The notes beneath the pieces are model-generated. The model was not told the origin of the DNA and did no database searches. It was given only the letters and a program-made list of their open reading frames with translations. Below, in pieces: positions 13,960-22,332 of a DNA stretch of 22,429 nucleotides; positions within the stretch are counted from its first letter, which is position 1; each line of letters opens with the position of its first letter. Location: assembly GCA_910587295.1 (NCBI GenBank), contig CAJULP010000056.1, forward strand, positions 1 to 22,429. Reading direction: 5' to 3'. The stretch comes from an uncultured Lachnospiraceae bacterium (GTDB lineage: Bacteria; Bacillota; Clostridia; Lachnospirales; Lachnospiraceae). The translations under genes were made by a program, and so were the position numbers.

Positions 13960-15309
13960 ATGAAAAGCAAGATACAGGAAAATGGAATTACGGAAGGCGT
14001 CATCTGGAAGCAGCTGCTCCTCTTCTTTTTCCCGCTGCTGCTGGGCACTTTTTTCCAGCAGCTATATAATACGGTGGATGCCGTGATCGTAGGGCGTTTT
14101 GTGGGAAAGGAAGCGTTGGCGGCCGTAGGCGGTGCGGCTGCTATGATCGTAAACTTGTTTGTGGGATTTTTTACCGGGGTATCTACAGGGGCTACGGTGA
14201 CCATATCCCAGTTTTATGGAGGAGGCGCAAAAAAGCAGGTCAGGGAGGCCATCCACACGGCGATTGCCGTGTCGGCTGCCGCCGGGGTGGCGATCATGGC
14301 GGCAGGCCTTGTCTGTGCGCCTGCGGCGCTTCGGTGGATGAACACGCCGCCGGAGACTATGGCGGATTCCATCATTTATATCAGGGTATATTTCTGTGGG
14401 ATGGTGGGGAATCTGGTCTATAATATGGGGGCAGGCATTCTGCGTGCAATGGGGGACTCTAAACGGCCCTTATATTTTTTGATCGCAAGTTGTCTGGTGA
14501 ATATCGTGCTGGATATTTTCTTCGTGATCGCTTTAGGCATGGGAGTGCTCGGCGTAGCCCTCGCCACCATTTTATCCCAGCTCTTCAGTGCGGCACTGGT
14601 CTGCATTTCTTTAAGCCGTCTGGAGGAAGAGATCAGGATGCGCTTTAAGGAAATCTGGTTTCACGGATGGGTGGTGAAAAGGATTCTTGCTATCGGCCTT
14701 CCGGCTGGTGCCCAGACATTAACTTACTCCCTATCCAACATGATCGTGCAGGCGGACGTGAATTATTTTGGCACAAGCACGGTGGCGGCCTGGACTGCTT
14801 ACAGCAAAGTGGACGCTGTTTTTTGGATGGTGGTCAGTTCCTTTGGCGTTTCCGTGACTACCTTTGTGGGGCAGAATTACGGGGCAGGGTATTTTTCGCG
14901 GGTGCGCAAAGGGGTACGGCAGTGCCTTTTGATGACGGCAGCCACATCACTTGTCATTACCGTGATACTGCTCCCGGGAGGGAAATATCTTCTTGGCCTG
15001 TTTACCAAAGATCAGGAGGTGCTGACGATCGGTATGGAAATGATACGTTTTTTGGCGCCTTTTTATATTACCTATGTGTGTGTTGAAATTTTCTCGGGAG
15101 CGTTACGGGGGATGGGGGATGCCCTGATTCCGATGCTGCTTAGCTTTGGCGGGATCTGCATTTTGCGGAGCGGGTGGCTGTTAGCCGCGGTACCGGTGTG
15201 GAATCACATGAAAACGGTAATGTTCAGTTACCCCCTTACATGGGTCACCACATCGGTGCTTTTTGCGGTTTATTATTCTTACTATGTGAAAAAGAGGAAA
15301 ATTGTATAA
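13960..15309 (+). CDS. MATE family multidrug/toxin efflux transporter
   Basis: This 449-residue protein has 12 predicted membrane segments in two related halves, as in MATE antiporters that export cationic drugs or metabolites against Na+ or H+. Family features are the N-terminal LLLFFFPLLLGTFFQQLYNTVDAVIVGRFVG stretch (about 18-48), GATVTISQFYGGG (about 79-91), and in the second half GLPAGAQTLTYSLSN and SSFGVSVTTFVGQNYGAG. The substrate is unknown. An AAGGA sequence about 10 bases upstream is a modest ribosome site. The stop at 15307-15309 directly abuts the next ATG, so this gene is co-translated with the ABC pair, although they are different transporter types. Confidence 0.92.
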   Translation: MKSKIQENGITEGVIWKQLLLFFFPLLLGTFFQQLYNTVDAVIVGRFVGKEALAAVGGAAAMIVNLFVGFFTGVSTGATVTISQFYGGGAKKQVREAIHTAIAVSAAAGVAIMAAGLVCAPAALRWMNTPPETMADSIIYIRVYFCGMVGNLVYNMGAGILRAMGDSKRPLYFLIASCLVNIVLDIFFVIALGMGVLGVALATILSQLFSAALVCISLSRLEEEIRMRFKEIWFHGWVVKRILAIGLPAGAQTLTYSLSNMIVQADVNYFGTSTVAAWTAYSKVDAVFWMVVSSFGVSVTTFVGQNYGAGYFSRVRKGVRQCLLMTAATSLVITVILLPGGKYLLGLFTKDQEVLTIGMEMIRFLAPFYITYVCVEIFSGALRGMGDALIPMLLSFGGICILRSGWLLAAVPVWNHMKTVMFSYPLTWVTTSVLFAVYYSYYVKKRKIV

Positions 15310-16011
15310 ATGATTGAGATTAACAAGATCAGTAAGCGGTTCGGAGAGTTTGTCTGTCTTTCGGATGTGACTTTGTCAATCCCCGACGGGAGCATTTACG
15401 GCCTGATAGGGGAAAACGGGGCGGGGAAAAGTACGCTCCTTCGGCTTCTTTCGGGTGTGTATCAAGCGGATGAAGGGGAAATTTTGATCGACGGTATCCC
15501 TATGCCTTCCGTGGGGGCAAAGAAAAAGATATTTTTCATGCCGGATGTACAGTATTATGAGAGGAACGCAACGCCTCTTTCCATCGGTAATTTTTACAGG
15601 ACTTTTTACCCTGATTTTGCCATGGAGGAATATCGGTATCTTCTGGAACAGTTTGGACTTCATGAGAATGCTATGGCGGACGCATTTTCCAAGGGGATGA
15701 AAAAGCAGATGTTTATTGCGGCGGCAATCTGCGCCAACACCAAATATCTTTTTTGCGACGAGGTCTTTGATGGGCTGGACCCGCAGATCAGGAATACGGT
15801 GAATGAATTGTTAAAGAGCGTTGTTGCAGGCAGGAAAATGACCATATTGGTGGTTTCACACTATCTGGAGGAGCTGGGAAAGATTTGTACGGACAGAGGA
15901 TTTCTGCACCGGGGAAGGATCCTGCCGGAGAGTGTGTGGGAAGAAATGGTTTCGAAAAATAATGAGCAGGCAGAAAGTTTTAACGCTGAGAAAGAAGGGC
16001 AGCAGGGATGA
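15310..16011 (+). CDS. ABC transporter ATP-binding protein, YtrB-like
   Basis: This 233-residue cytoplasmic ATPase shows Walker A GENGAGKST (34-42), an ABC signature in the degenerate form FSKGMKKQ (126-133) in place of LSGGQ, Walker B KYLFCDE (145-151) and the H-loop His184 in VVSHYLEE. The FSKGMKKQ form is common in the YtrB/EcsA-like group of Firmicutes ABC-2 exporters. The last codons overlap the ATG of the large permease by four bases (ATGA), showing a dedicated pair. Likely role is energising export or envelope-stress response; the cargo is unknown. Confidence 0.92.
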   Translation: MIEINKISKRFGEFVCLSDVTLSIPDGSIYGLIGENGAGKSTLLRLLSGVYQADEGEILIDGIPMPSVGAKKKIFFMPDVQYYERNATPLSIGNFYRTFYPDFAMEEYRYLLEQFGLHENAMADAFSKGMKKQMFIAAAICANTKYLFCDEVFDGLDPQIRNTVNELLKSVVAGRKMTILVVSHYLEELGKICTDRGFLHRGRILPESVWEEMVSKNNEQAESFNAEKEGQQG

Positions 16012-17951
16012 AAAGGTTTCTTGGCCTTCTTGAGGAAGATTTAAAAAGTAAATTATGGCTGGTGGTGGCAAACTGGTATGTGTTTGGGATGTTCTGTCTT
16101 ATACTTGCCACCAAGATGACGATCCCTGCGGGGGAGGTAAGAAGCCTTTATACAGGGCCGGGGAACACTTCCTTTTTTGCGGCAATGGTGCTGATGGGGA
16201 TCGTGATGGGGCCCTGTTCCTTCCGTTACCTGTATTCCGAAAAAAAGAGTGATCTGTATTTTGGCCTTCCTGTTTCCAGAGGGCAGCTATTTTGGGCAGG
16301 GTATTTGAGTAATCTGCTGATTTTTTTGGTTCCGGCCGCTGCCTGCAAGCTTTTCTTTTTCCGGATCTCTCTTTCCATGGGATATTGCAGATATGAGGAC
16401 AGCATCTGCGGCGTGTGGCTGGGCTGTATTTTTCTGGTGCTGGGCTTTTTAGTGGTGTCAGGCTTTTCTATGCTGGCTTTTCTGCTGGCCCAGAACCACG
16501 GTTATATGCTGGGGCTCTTGCTTTTCTTTTTCTTTGGGCCGGGCTGGGGATTTTATCTTACGGAGCGGATGCTTGGACTGTTTTATCCATCCTTTTATAA
16601 GTCAGAGGCACTGACAGCCCTAAGCGGCTGTCTTACGCCCTTATCGCTGCTTGTAAATGGTTCCGGCGTCAAGGAATTTGCAGACAGTGCTTATTGGGAG
16701 GTGGGAAGCCATCTGCCCTATATCGGTTTCATGGCGGCAGTGGCGTTTTTGCTGACGGCGTTTAACTGTTTGATTTTTGTAAAACGTCCGGTGGAGCGGA
16801 AGGGCGGCGTGTTCACCTTCCGGTGGGTGGAGAGTCTTTTTCGGTATGGCGGCATGATTCTGGCTATGCTTTGGCTGGTGGATGTGTTCCGGATCTTTAC
16901 GGTGGAGGGGATGTCTCCCATGCCGGCGGTGGTAGGAGCGGCATTTTTCCTTCCGCTGGTCCACGGTTTTATTAACGCTGTGATTGCTTTTGACGCCAAA
17001 AAGTATTTTTCGGCGGGAAGGCATCTGCTGGCGGAAGGTCTGGTCTTTGGGCTTGTAATCGGTATCTTTATGCTGCTTGGAAAGCAGGAAGCACAGCTTC
17101 CGTCAAAGGAGGAGATCGCTTCCATGGCGTTTGTCCTGACAGCACAAAAAAGCGGCGATGGTCCGGAAGATATTCTGGAAAACATGGAGCTGACAGGGGA
17201 GGAGCTGAAGGAAGCCTGCCGCCTTGTGGGCCTGTGTGAGGAGACGGCCAAGGAGCAGGGGGAAAGCTATGATATTTTAGTGAAGTATAACAGGAAAGAC
17301 GGAAAAGTCCGGTATAGACGCTGCAGGATCCCTTTGTATCAGATCAGCGAGCTTAAGGATCTTTTTGCGGGGGAAGAGTTTAAGAGGGGAACCTATGGAG
17401 CCTTAAGGCTTGAGGGGCTTAAATATTATGAAATCCGCTGGACCAACGGGCTGGAGGATTATACGTTAGATTTGGATGAAGAGGAACGCACCGGGTTATG
17501 GGAAGCGTACAAAGAGGACATGGCGGAACTGACGTTCTCTGATATCTGCCTTACAGACCCGTCAGGGATGCTTACCTTTGCGTCCACCAAAAACCAGGGG
17601 GATGTAACCGGGTATCTTTATCCGGGGTTCAGAAACGTTAATTCCCTGCTTAAGGAGTATGGCGTGAATGCCGCAAAGCGGGTCAGTGATTATGAGATCA
17701 CCAAGATTGTGATGGATCAATATCTGTATACGGACGGTCTGCTCTATGATGTGCGGGCTCTGGAGTTCCAAAAGACGTACAGGGATGAAGGTTCGGGGCA
17801 GGTAAAGGAAATGGCAATGTATCTGGTGCCGGAAGAATTTTGTGTGGATTACCTGCTCTTCCAAAAGGACAGGCAAAGGGAGTATACGGTGTATTACAGG
17901 GATTCGGAAGGGAAAACGGTGGGAAAAGTGAAATGCCTGGAGGGGAGATAA
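16008..17951 (+). CDS. Large ABC transporter permease with C-terminal extracytoplasmic domain
   Basis: This 647-residue membrane protein partners the preceding ATPase. Residues about 20-370 contain roughly eight to ten membrane segments in an ABC-2 style arrangement, with YSEKKSDLYFGLPVSRGQLF near residue 75, a pattern typical of YtrC/D-like permeases. From about residue 360 to the end the sequence is hydrophilic (KEEIASMAFVLTAQKSGDG onward), giving a domain of nearly 290 residues without further membrane helices, presumably outside the membrane. I do not recognise that domain firmly; it resembles C-terminal domains attached to similar clostridial permeases. A terminator-like hairpin follows. 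Confidence 0.82.
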   Translation: MKRFLGLLEEDLKSKLWLVVANWYVFGMFCLILATKMTIPAGEVRSLYTGPGNTSFFAAMVLMGIVMGPCSFRYLYSEKKSDLYFGLPVSRGQLFWAGYLSNLLIFLVPAAACKLFFFRISLSMGYCRYEDSICGVWLGCIFLVLGFLVVSGFSMLAFLLAQNHGYMLGLLLFFFFGPGWGFYLTERMLGLFYPSFYKSEALTALSGCLTPLSLLVNGSGVKEFADSAYWEVGSHLPYIGFMAAVAFLLTAFNCLIFVKRPVERKGGVFTFRWVESLFRYGGMILAMLWLVDVFRIFTVEGMSPMPAVVGAAFFLPLVHGFINAVIAFDAKKYFSAGRHLLAEGLVFGLVIGIFMLLGKQEAQLPSKEEIASMAFVLTAQKSGDGPEDILENMELTGEELKEACRLVGLCEETAKEQGESYDILVKYNRKDGKVRYRRCRIPLYQISELKDLFAGEEFKRGTYGALRLEGLKYYEIRWTNGLEDYTLDLDEEERTGLWEAYKEDMAELTFSDICLTDPSGMLTFASTKNQGDVTGYLYPGFRNVNSLLKEYGVNAAKRVSDYEITKIVMDQYLYTDGLLYDVRALEFQKTYRDEGSGQVKEMAMYLVPEEFCVDYLLFQKDRQREYTVYYRDSEGKTVGKVKCLEGR

Positions 17952-17958
17952 GACAGGG

Positions 17959-17990
17959 GAACTTACGGCAGGCATCTTTGCCGTAAGTTC
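17959..17990 (+). terminator. Terminator-like hairpin after the ABC permease
   Basis: GAACTTACGGCA (17959-17970) pairs perfectly with TGCCGTAAGTTC (17979-17990) around an eight-base loop. The tail TCTGCGATTTTA is only weakly T-rich, so termination may be partial. It ends the MATE-ABC cluster and lies before the blaI promoter. Confidence 0.65.
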
Positions 17991-18016
17991 TCTGCGATTT
18001 TAAATGTCATAATTAC

Positions 18017-18045
18017 TTGACAAATGATGTCTACAGGTGTAAACT
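18017..18045 (+). promoter_or_regulatory. Promoter of the BlaI/M56 operon
   Basis: Consensus TTGACA (18017-18022) is followed at exactly 17 bases by TAAACT (18040-18045). The -10 box overlaps the first BlaI-type operator. Confidence 0.78.
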
Positions 18046-18067
18046 CTAATTGTCTACATAAGTAAAC
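18028..18067 (+). promoter_or_regulatory. Tandem BlaI/MecI-type operators
   Basis: Two 17-base dyads, TGTCTACAGGTGTAAAC (18028-18044) and TGTCTACATAAGTAAAC (18051-18067), share 14 of 17 bases and lie 23 bases apart. The first contains the TACA-NN-TGTA core known for BlaI/MecI dimers; the second has TACA and a GTA half. They cover the -10 box and the early transcript, fitting autorepression. Confidence 0.75.
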
Positions 18068-18084
18068 AGCATGGAGGGATGGTT

Positions 18085-18456
18085 ATGGAAAAGAAACATA
18101 TGGTTTCCGATGCGGAACTTGAAATACTGGAGGTGCTATGGAAAGCGGGAAGAGCCCTGAACGCTTCTGAAATCCGGGTGAGGCTGGAAGAGAAGAAGAA
18201 CTGGGAGCGGACCACGGTGCTGACCCTGATTCGAAGGCTTTTGGATAAGGGGATCATTATTCAGGAGAAACAGGATGTTTATTATTATCATCCCATTTTA
18301 GGACGGGAGGAATACATCAGGCAGGAGACAAGGAGCTTTGTGGATAAGTTTTTCAGTGGGAGTTCAAAAAATCTTGCGGCGGCTTTGGTGTCGGATGAGC
18401 GGCTTTCCAAGGAAGAAATAGACGAGCTGAGGAATTTTTTCAATAAAAATATCTAG
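18085..18456 (+). CDS. blaI: BlaI/MecI/CopY-family transcriptional repressor
   Basis: This 123-residue winged-helix repressor (Penicillinase_R family, PF03965) shows the typical opening VSDAELEILEVLWK, the recognition-helix region ERTTVLTLIRRLLDKGII and the wing DVYYYHPIL, with a C-terminal dimerisation part (SFVDKFFSGSSKNLAAALVSDERLS). BlaI repressors bind as dimers to TACA/TGTA dyads and are inactivated when the partner membrane protease signals. I start it at 18085, because the GGAGGG site (18073-18078) directly abuts the in-frame ATG at 18079 and would be too close. It is followed after 13 bases by the M56 protease gene and preceded by two matching operators. Confidence 0.93.
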   Translation: MEKKHMVSDAELEILEVLWKAGRALNASEIRVRLEEKKNWERTTVLTLIRRLLDKGIIIQEKQDVYYYHPILGREEYIRQETRSFVDKFFSGSSKNLAAALVSDERLSKEEIDELRNFFNKNI

Positions 18457-18469
18457 GGAGGGGATAGAG

Positions 18470-20764
18470 ATGGGAAATCAGGTTTTTTGGACGGTACTTT
18501 CACTCTCATTATCGGGCACGATAGTCGGTATTTTGATCCTGTGTGCCAGACCGCTGACCAAAAAGTATTTTTCAAAAAAATGGAATTATTATGTCTGGCT
18601 GGTGATGGTGGTACGGCTCTTAATCCCGTTCAGCCTTGGGATTAACTTGGTTGGAAGTCTTTTTGCGGCAGGCGGTGCCGGGAATACCGCGGCTGGGGGA
18701 AGGGAAGCCGCCGCGGGAACTTCCGTAACAGCGGAATTACAAAGTGAGGGGGCGCTGCCGGCTGACGGGGAAGTAGCGGATGTCTTAGAGCCATTAGCCC
18801 CGGTAAGGCCTTTGGGGGCTGCGGCAGCCCCAGAAGAATCCGTGGCAGGGAAATATGCAGGCGCATTTTCTTATTTGTGGGTGGCCTGGCTCTTTGGCGC
18901 GGTTCTTGCAGCCTGTGTCAAGTGGAACGATTACAGGAATTTTGCCGCTTATGTGAAGGCGGACAGGGAAGAAATCAGGGAAGGAAGCGTCCGGGCGCTG
19001 GCAGATGAACTTTCTGCTAAGATTGGAATAAAAAGAGTGGTCAAGGTGTATGAAAGCTCCATTATTTCCGGTCCGGTGATGATAGGGATGATGCACCCGG
19101 GCATCATACTTCCTAAGAAGACAGCCGGGCAGGAAGATATTTCCCTGATCCTCCATCATGAGCTGGTTCATTGCAAAAAGAGGGATCTTTGGTACAAATG
19201 GCTGTATCAGGCGGTGCTTTGTATCCATTGGTTCAATCCGTTCCTTTATCTGGCCGAGCGTAAGTTTAATGTGGACTGCGAGCTTGCCTGTGATGAGGCG
19301 GTTTTGGAAATCCTTACATTAGAAGGACGCAAAGCCTACGGGAATGTGCTTCTTGACGCAGCGGAGTATAAGATGAATTTTAAGAAAAGCGTACTTTCCA
19401 CCACGCTTCTCGAAGACAAAAATACATTGAAAGAGAGGCTGTATGCCATCCTTCATTATAAAAAGGTAAAAGGGGCCATCGTGGCGGCTTCCATTTGTGC
19501 CGCTGCCCTGCTTTTACTGGCGGCAGGTTTTGCCGGGGCGAAAAACGACAGGGTGTATACAGGTAATCATCCGGCCGGGCAGACGATGGCGGGGAGCTAT
19601 GTTTCCGGCTGGAATGCGGCGGTGGAAGGGTATACGTCTTTTTGGGATCATTTCGGGGAAACGGCAGGCAATGTCTGGGACGGCATCGGTCAGATGTGGC
19701 AAGGTTTAGGATATGCTTTAGAGGATGCATTTGCGGATTTTGCGGAAAATGCCGGGTATAGCGGGGAGAAAGGGCCGAATGGTATTATATGGAGCTACTT
19801 TGACGGTTCGGGGCAATTCCTTGCCCAGGATATCCGTTTCGACACCCAAGGGGAAGCGTGGGAATTATATGAGGATGATCAGGCAATCGCAGGCCAGGAC
19901 GTCAATGATGAGTGGTATGCTTACCGCTATGTGGGGAATGGTGTGGATGTGGACTGTGAAGGGTTGATACTGAATGGTTCCGGCAGCTTTCAAATCCTTT
20001 ATGCGAAAGAGGCTTTTGACCAGACGCTGGATGTGGAGGCGGAGCTTTTGTCCGGCAAAATGAAGCTGGTCCACGTGGGAGCGGACGGCAGCGTCACCCT
20101 GCTTACGGAACTGGAGGAGGGCGGCTCAGTCGGCAAAAGCGTCATCGTGCCCCTGACGGAAGGGCGGAACGCAGTAAAAATTGTAGGCCAGGGGGCAAAG
20201 ATAAAGAGCCTGAACCTGCGGTTTGGGAACCGGCATAATAAGAACATCCTGAAACTGTTTGGGGATGAGGTGTATGAGGCAGCGGAAATGATTACGGATG
20301 ATTTCCGGAAGGGTGATATCAATGCCGCCAGATTCATGGATGTGCTGCCTTACATGAAAAATGAAGATTTGCTGGAATGTGTAAAGATTTTGTTTGGCAG
20401 CGGTGCGGACCTTACCGCAGAGCAGATTCGTGACATGCTTATTTACGGGAATAGTGATGTGGGGAAGTGCCTGGCGGATGCGGTGGAAAAGGGAACCATG
20501 AAGCCCCTTACCGGTGACGAGATTGTGGAATATCTGATACCTTATGTTGACTCCGAAGATGCCATGCGGCTGGTGGAGAATGTGGAAGAACCGATAAGCT
20601 TTGAGATACTGGAGGATTTTTTGATTTACTTGAATGCGGATGCTAAGGAAAAATGCCTGGAACTTTATCTGGAGCAGGGGAATAAACTTACCTATGAGCA
20701 GTTTTCGGAGATTAGTCCTTATTTGGATGCGGATGTGATACGGAGATTGGATGAGGTAGAATAA
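18470..20764 (+). CDS. BlaR1-like M56 membrane metallopeptidase with a non-penicillin-binding sensor region
   Basis: This 764-residue integral membrane protein shows N-terminal helices at about 4-25 and 39-62, an Ala/Gly/Pro-rich linker (about 64-125), a further helix near 130, then an M56 zinc peptidase domain with HELVH (230-234) and the downstream DCELACDEAVLE. A last helix (about 335-355) leads to some 400 extracytoplasmic residues. Classical BlaR1 ends in a transpeptidase-like beta-lactam sensor with an STYK motif, and I find none here. Instead there is a beta-rich segment (about 430-585, GIIWSYFDGSGQ onward) and a helical, repeat-like segment (about 586-764). It probably senses another signal and inactivates the BlaI repressor. 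GGGAGGGG precedes the start. Confidence 0.88.
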   Translation: MGNQVFWTVLSLSLSGTIVGILILCARPLTKKYFSKKWNYYVWLVMVVRLLIPFSLGINLVGSLFAAGGAGNTAAGGREAAAGTSVTAELQSEGALPADGEVADVLEPLAPVRPLGAAAAPEESVAGKYAGAFSYLWVAWLFGAVLAACVKWNDYRNFAAYVKADREEIREGSVRALADELSAKIGIKRVVKVYESSIISGPVMIGMMHPGIILPKKTAGQEDISLILHHELVHCKKRDLWYKWLYQAVLCIHWFNPFLYLAERKFNVDCELACDEAVLEILTLEGRKAYGNVLLDAAEYKMNFKKSVLSTTLLEDKNTLKERLYAILHYKKVKGAIVAASICAAALLLLAAGFAGAKNDRVYTGNHPAGQTMAGSYVSGWNAAVEGYTSFWDHFGETAGNVWDGIGQMWQGLGYALEDAFADFAENAGYSGEKGPNGIIWSYFDGSGQFLAQDIRFDTQGEAWELYEDDQAIAGQDVNDEWYAYRYVGNGVDVDCEGLILNGSGSFQILYAKEAFDQTLDVEAELLSGKMKLVHVGADGSVTLLTELEEGGSVGKSVIVPLTEGRNAVKIVGQGAKIKSLNLRFGNRHNKNILKLFGDEVYEAAEMITDDFRKGDINAARFMDVLPYMKNEDLLECVKILFGSGADLTAEQIRDMLIYGNSDVGKCLADAVEKGTMKPLTGDEIVEYLIPYVDSEDAMRLVENVEEPISFEILEDFLIYLNADAKEKCLELYLEQGNKLTYEQFSEISPYLDADVIRRLDEVE

Positions 20765-20801
20765 ATTCCCGTTTAGTTGAGGTACTTGGTAAATAATACC
20801 G

Positions 20802-20888
20802 CCGGGATGAGGGATAAAAGTCTACGTCGCCACGCTAGGATAAAGCACTCGCGAAATGGCTCCTAAAGATTTTTATCCCTCATCCCGG
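20802..20888. repeat. Hairpin A of palindromic element copy 2
   Basis: Arms 20802-20823 (CCGGGATGAGGG...) and 20867-20888 are complementary over 22 positions with one G-T pair. The 43-base loop region has ACGTCGCCACGCT at its start and CGCGAAATGGCTCCTAA near its end, the same core as the other hairpins. Confidence 0.88.
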
Positions 20889-20989
20889 CTGGGCTATTGG
20901 CTCATGTAATCTCAACTGGCTCTTCGACTAAACTGCTGACCACTACATAACTGGCTGTTGAATATATTTTGGCGTAAATAGCAGTACTA

Positions 20990-21015
20990 GTATAGCATAA
21001 AATAAGTTGTTGATA
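20990..21015 (+). repeat. Left terminal inverted repeat of the IS630-family element
   Basis: It starts GTATAGCATAAAATAAG and ends TTGATA. It agrees with the right repeat at 21 of 26 positions, with the outermost eight bases identical. Confidence 0.88.
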
Positions 21016-21035
21016 TTTTCAATGTCTGGTATAAT
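21007..21035 (+). promoter_or_regulatory. Transposase promoter overlapping the left inverted repeat
   Basis: TTGTTG (21007-21012) and a perfect TATAAT (21030-21035) are 17 bases apart. The -35 lies within the inverted repeat, so transposase binding could repress its own gene. GGAGG (21057-21061) precedes the ATG by six bases. Confidence 0.6.
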
Positions 21036-21067
21036 AGACTTGCTCAATACATTTATGGAGGTCAATT

Positions 21068-22231
21068 ATGCCAGCATTACCCTATAGTATTACAATATCA
21101 GATGAGGAACGTACCTATCTGAGATCGTTGATCAAAACCAGAACTATCCAGGCACAGGTTGTTGACCGTGCCCGCATGTTGTTATGGAAGTCTGAAGCAA
21201 AAACAGACAAAGCTATTGCAGACGGTCTGGGCGTCAGTGTGAATACCGTCCGGCGCTGTATTGGCCGTTATCTCAACAATGGAATCAACCTTGCCATATT
21301 TGATGACGAACGCTCCGGCCGCCCGGTTGAGGTTACCGACGATGCAAAATCATGGATTGTCAGTATCGCCTGCCAAAAGCCCTGTGACCTTGGCTATGCC
21401 GCAGAATTATGGACATTGGCAGCGCTGCATAAACATATACAGATGCATGCGGAAGAAGCCGGCTATCCACGCTTAAAGACTGTTACAAAGCCATGGCTTC
21501 AGAAATATCTCAAAAAGATGGATATCAAACCGTTCAAGATCAAGTATTATCTTGAGCGGAAAGACCCTGATTTTGAGAATAAGATGCATGATGTCCTCCT
21601 GGTTTATAAACAGGTCGAGATGCAGCTTGATGCTGATGGAAACATCATCATACCGGACAGCGGACATTTGACACATACCGTTTCGCATGATGAAAAACCC
21701 GGCATTCAGGCTATTGCCAATAAATATCCCGACCATAACCCAACAGAAGAAAACGGTTATGTCCGCCGGGATTATGAGTATGTGCGGCTTGGAACGTTAT
21801 CACTGCTTGCAGGTATTGATCTGCTGACAGGCGAGGCAATCCCACTGGTCAGCCAGTCACACAAAAGTTCCGATTTTATCAGGTTCCTAAAGATTCTCGA
21901 TGCAAAATACCCGGAGGGAGACACAATTCGGCTGATACTGGACAACCACTCAGCCCATACTTCAAAGGAGACCCGGAAGTTTCTCGCAACACTGCCAGAA
22001 GATCGTTTTGTATTTGTATTTACCCCGACACATACCTCGTGGCTGAACATGATCGAAAGCTTCTTTAGCAAAATGACGAAGCAGATGTTAAAGGGTATTC
22101 GTGTCAATTCAAAGGAGGAACTATCGGAACGAATATACCGCTACTTCGATGAAATCAATGCTGATCCGATTGTCTATCATTGGACATATAAAATGGACGA
22201 AATTGATCCTGATGAAGCGGCAACTATTTAA
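21068..22231 (+). CDS. IS630-family transposase
   Basis: This 387-residue DDE transposase cuts and joins the element ends at TA targets. An N-terminal helix-turn-helix (DKAIADGLGVSVNTVRRCIGRYL, about 47-69) is followed by a second DNA-binding segment (to about 160). The catalytic DDE_3 domain has Asp208 in SHDEK, Asp292 in LILDNHSAH and Glu330 in NMIESFF. The spacing from Asp292 to Glu330 leaves 37 residues between, fitting the family. The frame is intact and full length, ending 2 bases before the right inverted repeat. No second frame or accessory gene is present. Confidence 0.95.
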   Translation: MPALPYSITISDEERTYLRSLIKTRTIQAQVVDRARMLLWKSEAKTDKAIADGLGVSVNTVRRCIGRYLNNGINLAIFDDERSGRPVEVTDDAKSWIVSIACQKPCDLGYAAELWTLAALHKHIQMHAEEAGYPRLKTVTKPWLQKYLKKMDIKPFKIKYYLERKDPDFENKMHDVLLVYKQVEMQLDADGNIIIPDSGHLTHTVSHDEKPGIQAIANKYPDHNPTEENGYVRRDYEYVRLGTLSLLAGIDLLTGEAIPLVSQSHKSSDFIRFLKILDAKYPEGDTIRLILDNHSAHTSKETRKFLATLPEDRFVFVFTPTHTSWLNMIESFFSKMTKQMLKGIRVNSKEELSERIYRYFDEINADPIVYHWTYKMDEIDPDEAATI

Positions 22232-22233
22232 AC

Positions 22234-22259
22234 TATCAATAATTTAATATTTGCTATAC
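22234..22259 (-). repeat. Right terminal inverted repeat of the IS630-family element
   Basis: Read on the minus strand it starts GTATAGCAAATATTAAA and ends TTGATA, pairing with the left repeat. Confidence 0.88.
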
Positions 22260-22332
22260 TAGCGGCAGCCATTTAAGTAGTGGCTTTGCATTTAGTTGAA
22301 TGTTTCGTTGGATTAACGTTAGCCAAAAGCCA

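Larger units (their letters stand above)
20990..22259 (+). mobile_element. Complete IS630-family insertion sequence (1270 bp)
   Basis: Terminal inverted repeats GTATAGCA... at 20990-21015 and 22234-22259 match at 21 of 26 positions. TA dinucleotides flank both ends (20988-20989 and 22260-22261), the duplication expected of IS630/Tc1-mariner elements. It carries one intact transposase gene. Removing it and one TA restores a CTAG at the apex of the palindromic element, and the corresponding uninterrupted site in copy 1 is TA 368-369. No frameshift or decay is seen, so it may be recent and active. Confidence 0.93.

Noticed and set aside
18079..18084. ATG 18079 as the blaI start
   Set aside because: The GGAGGG site abuts this codon directly, which is too close; the ATG at 18085 has a six-base spacing.
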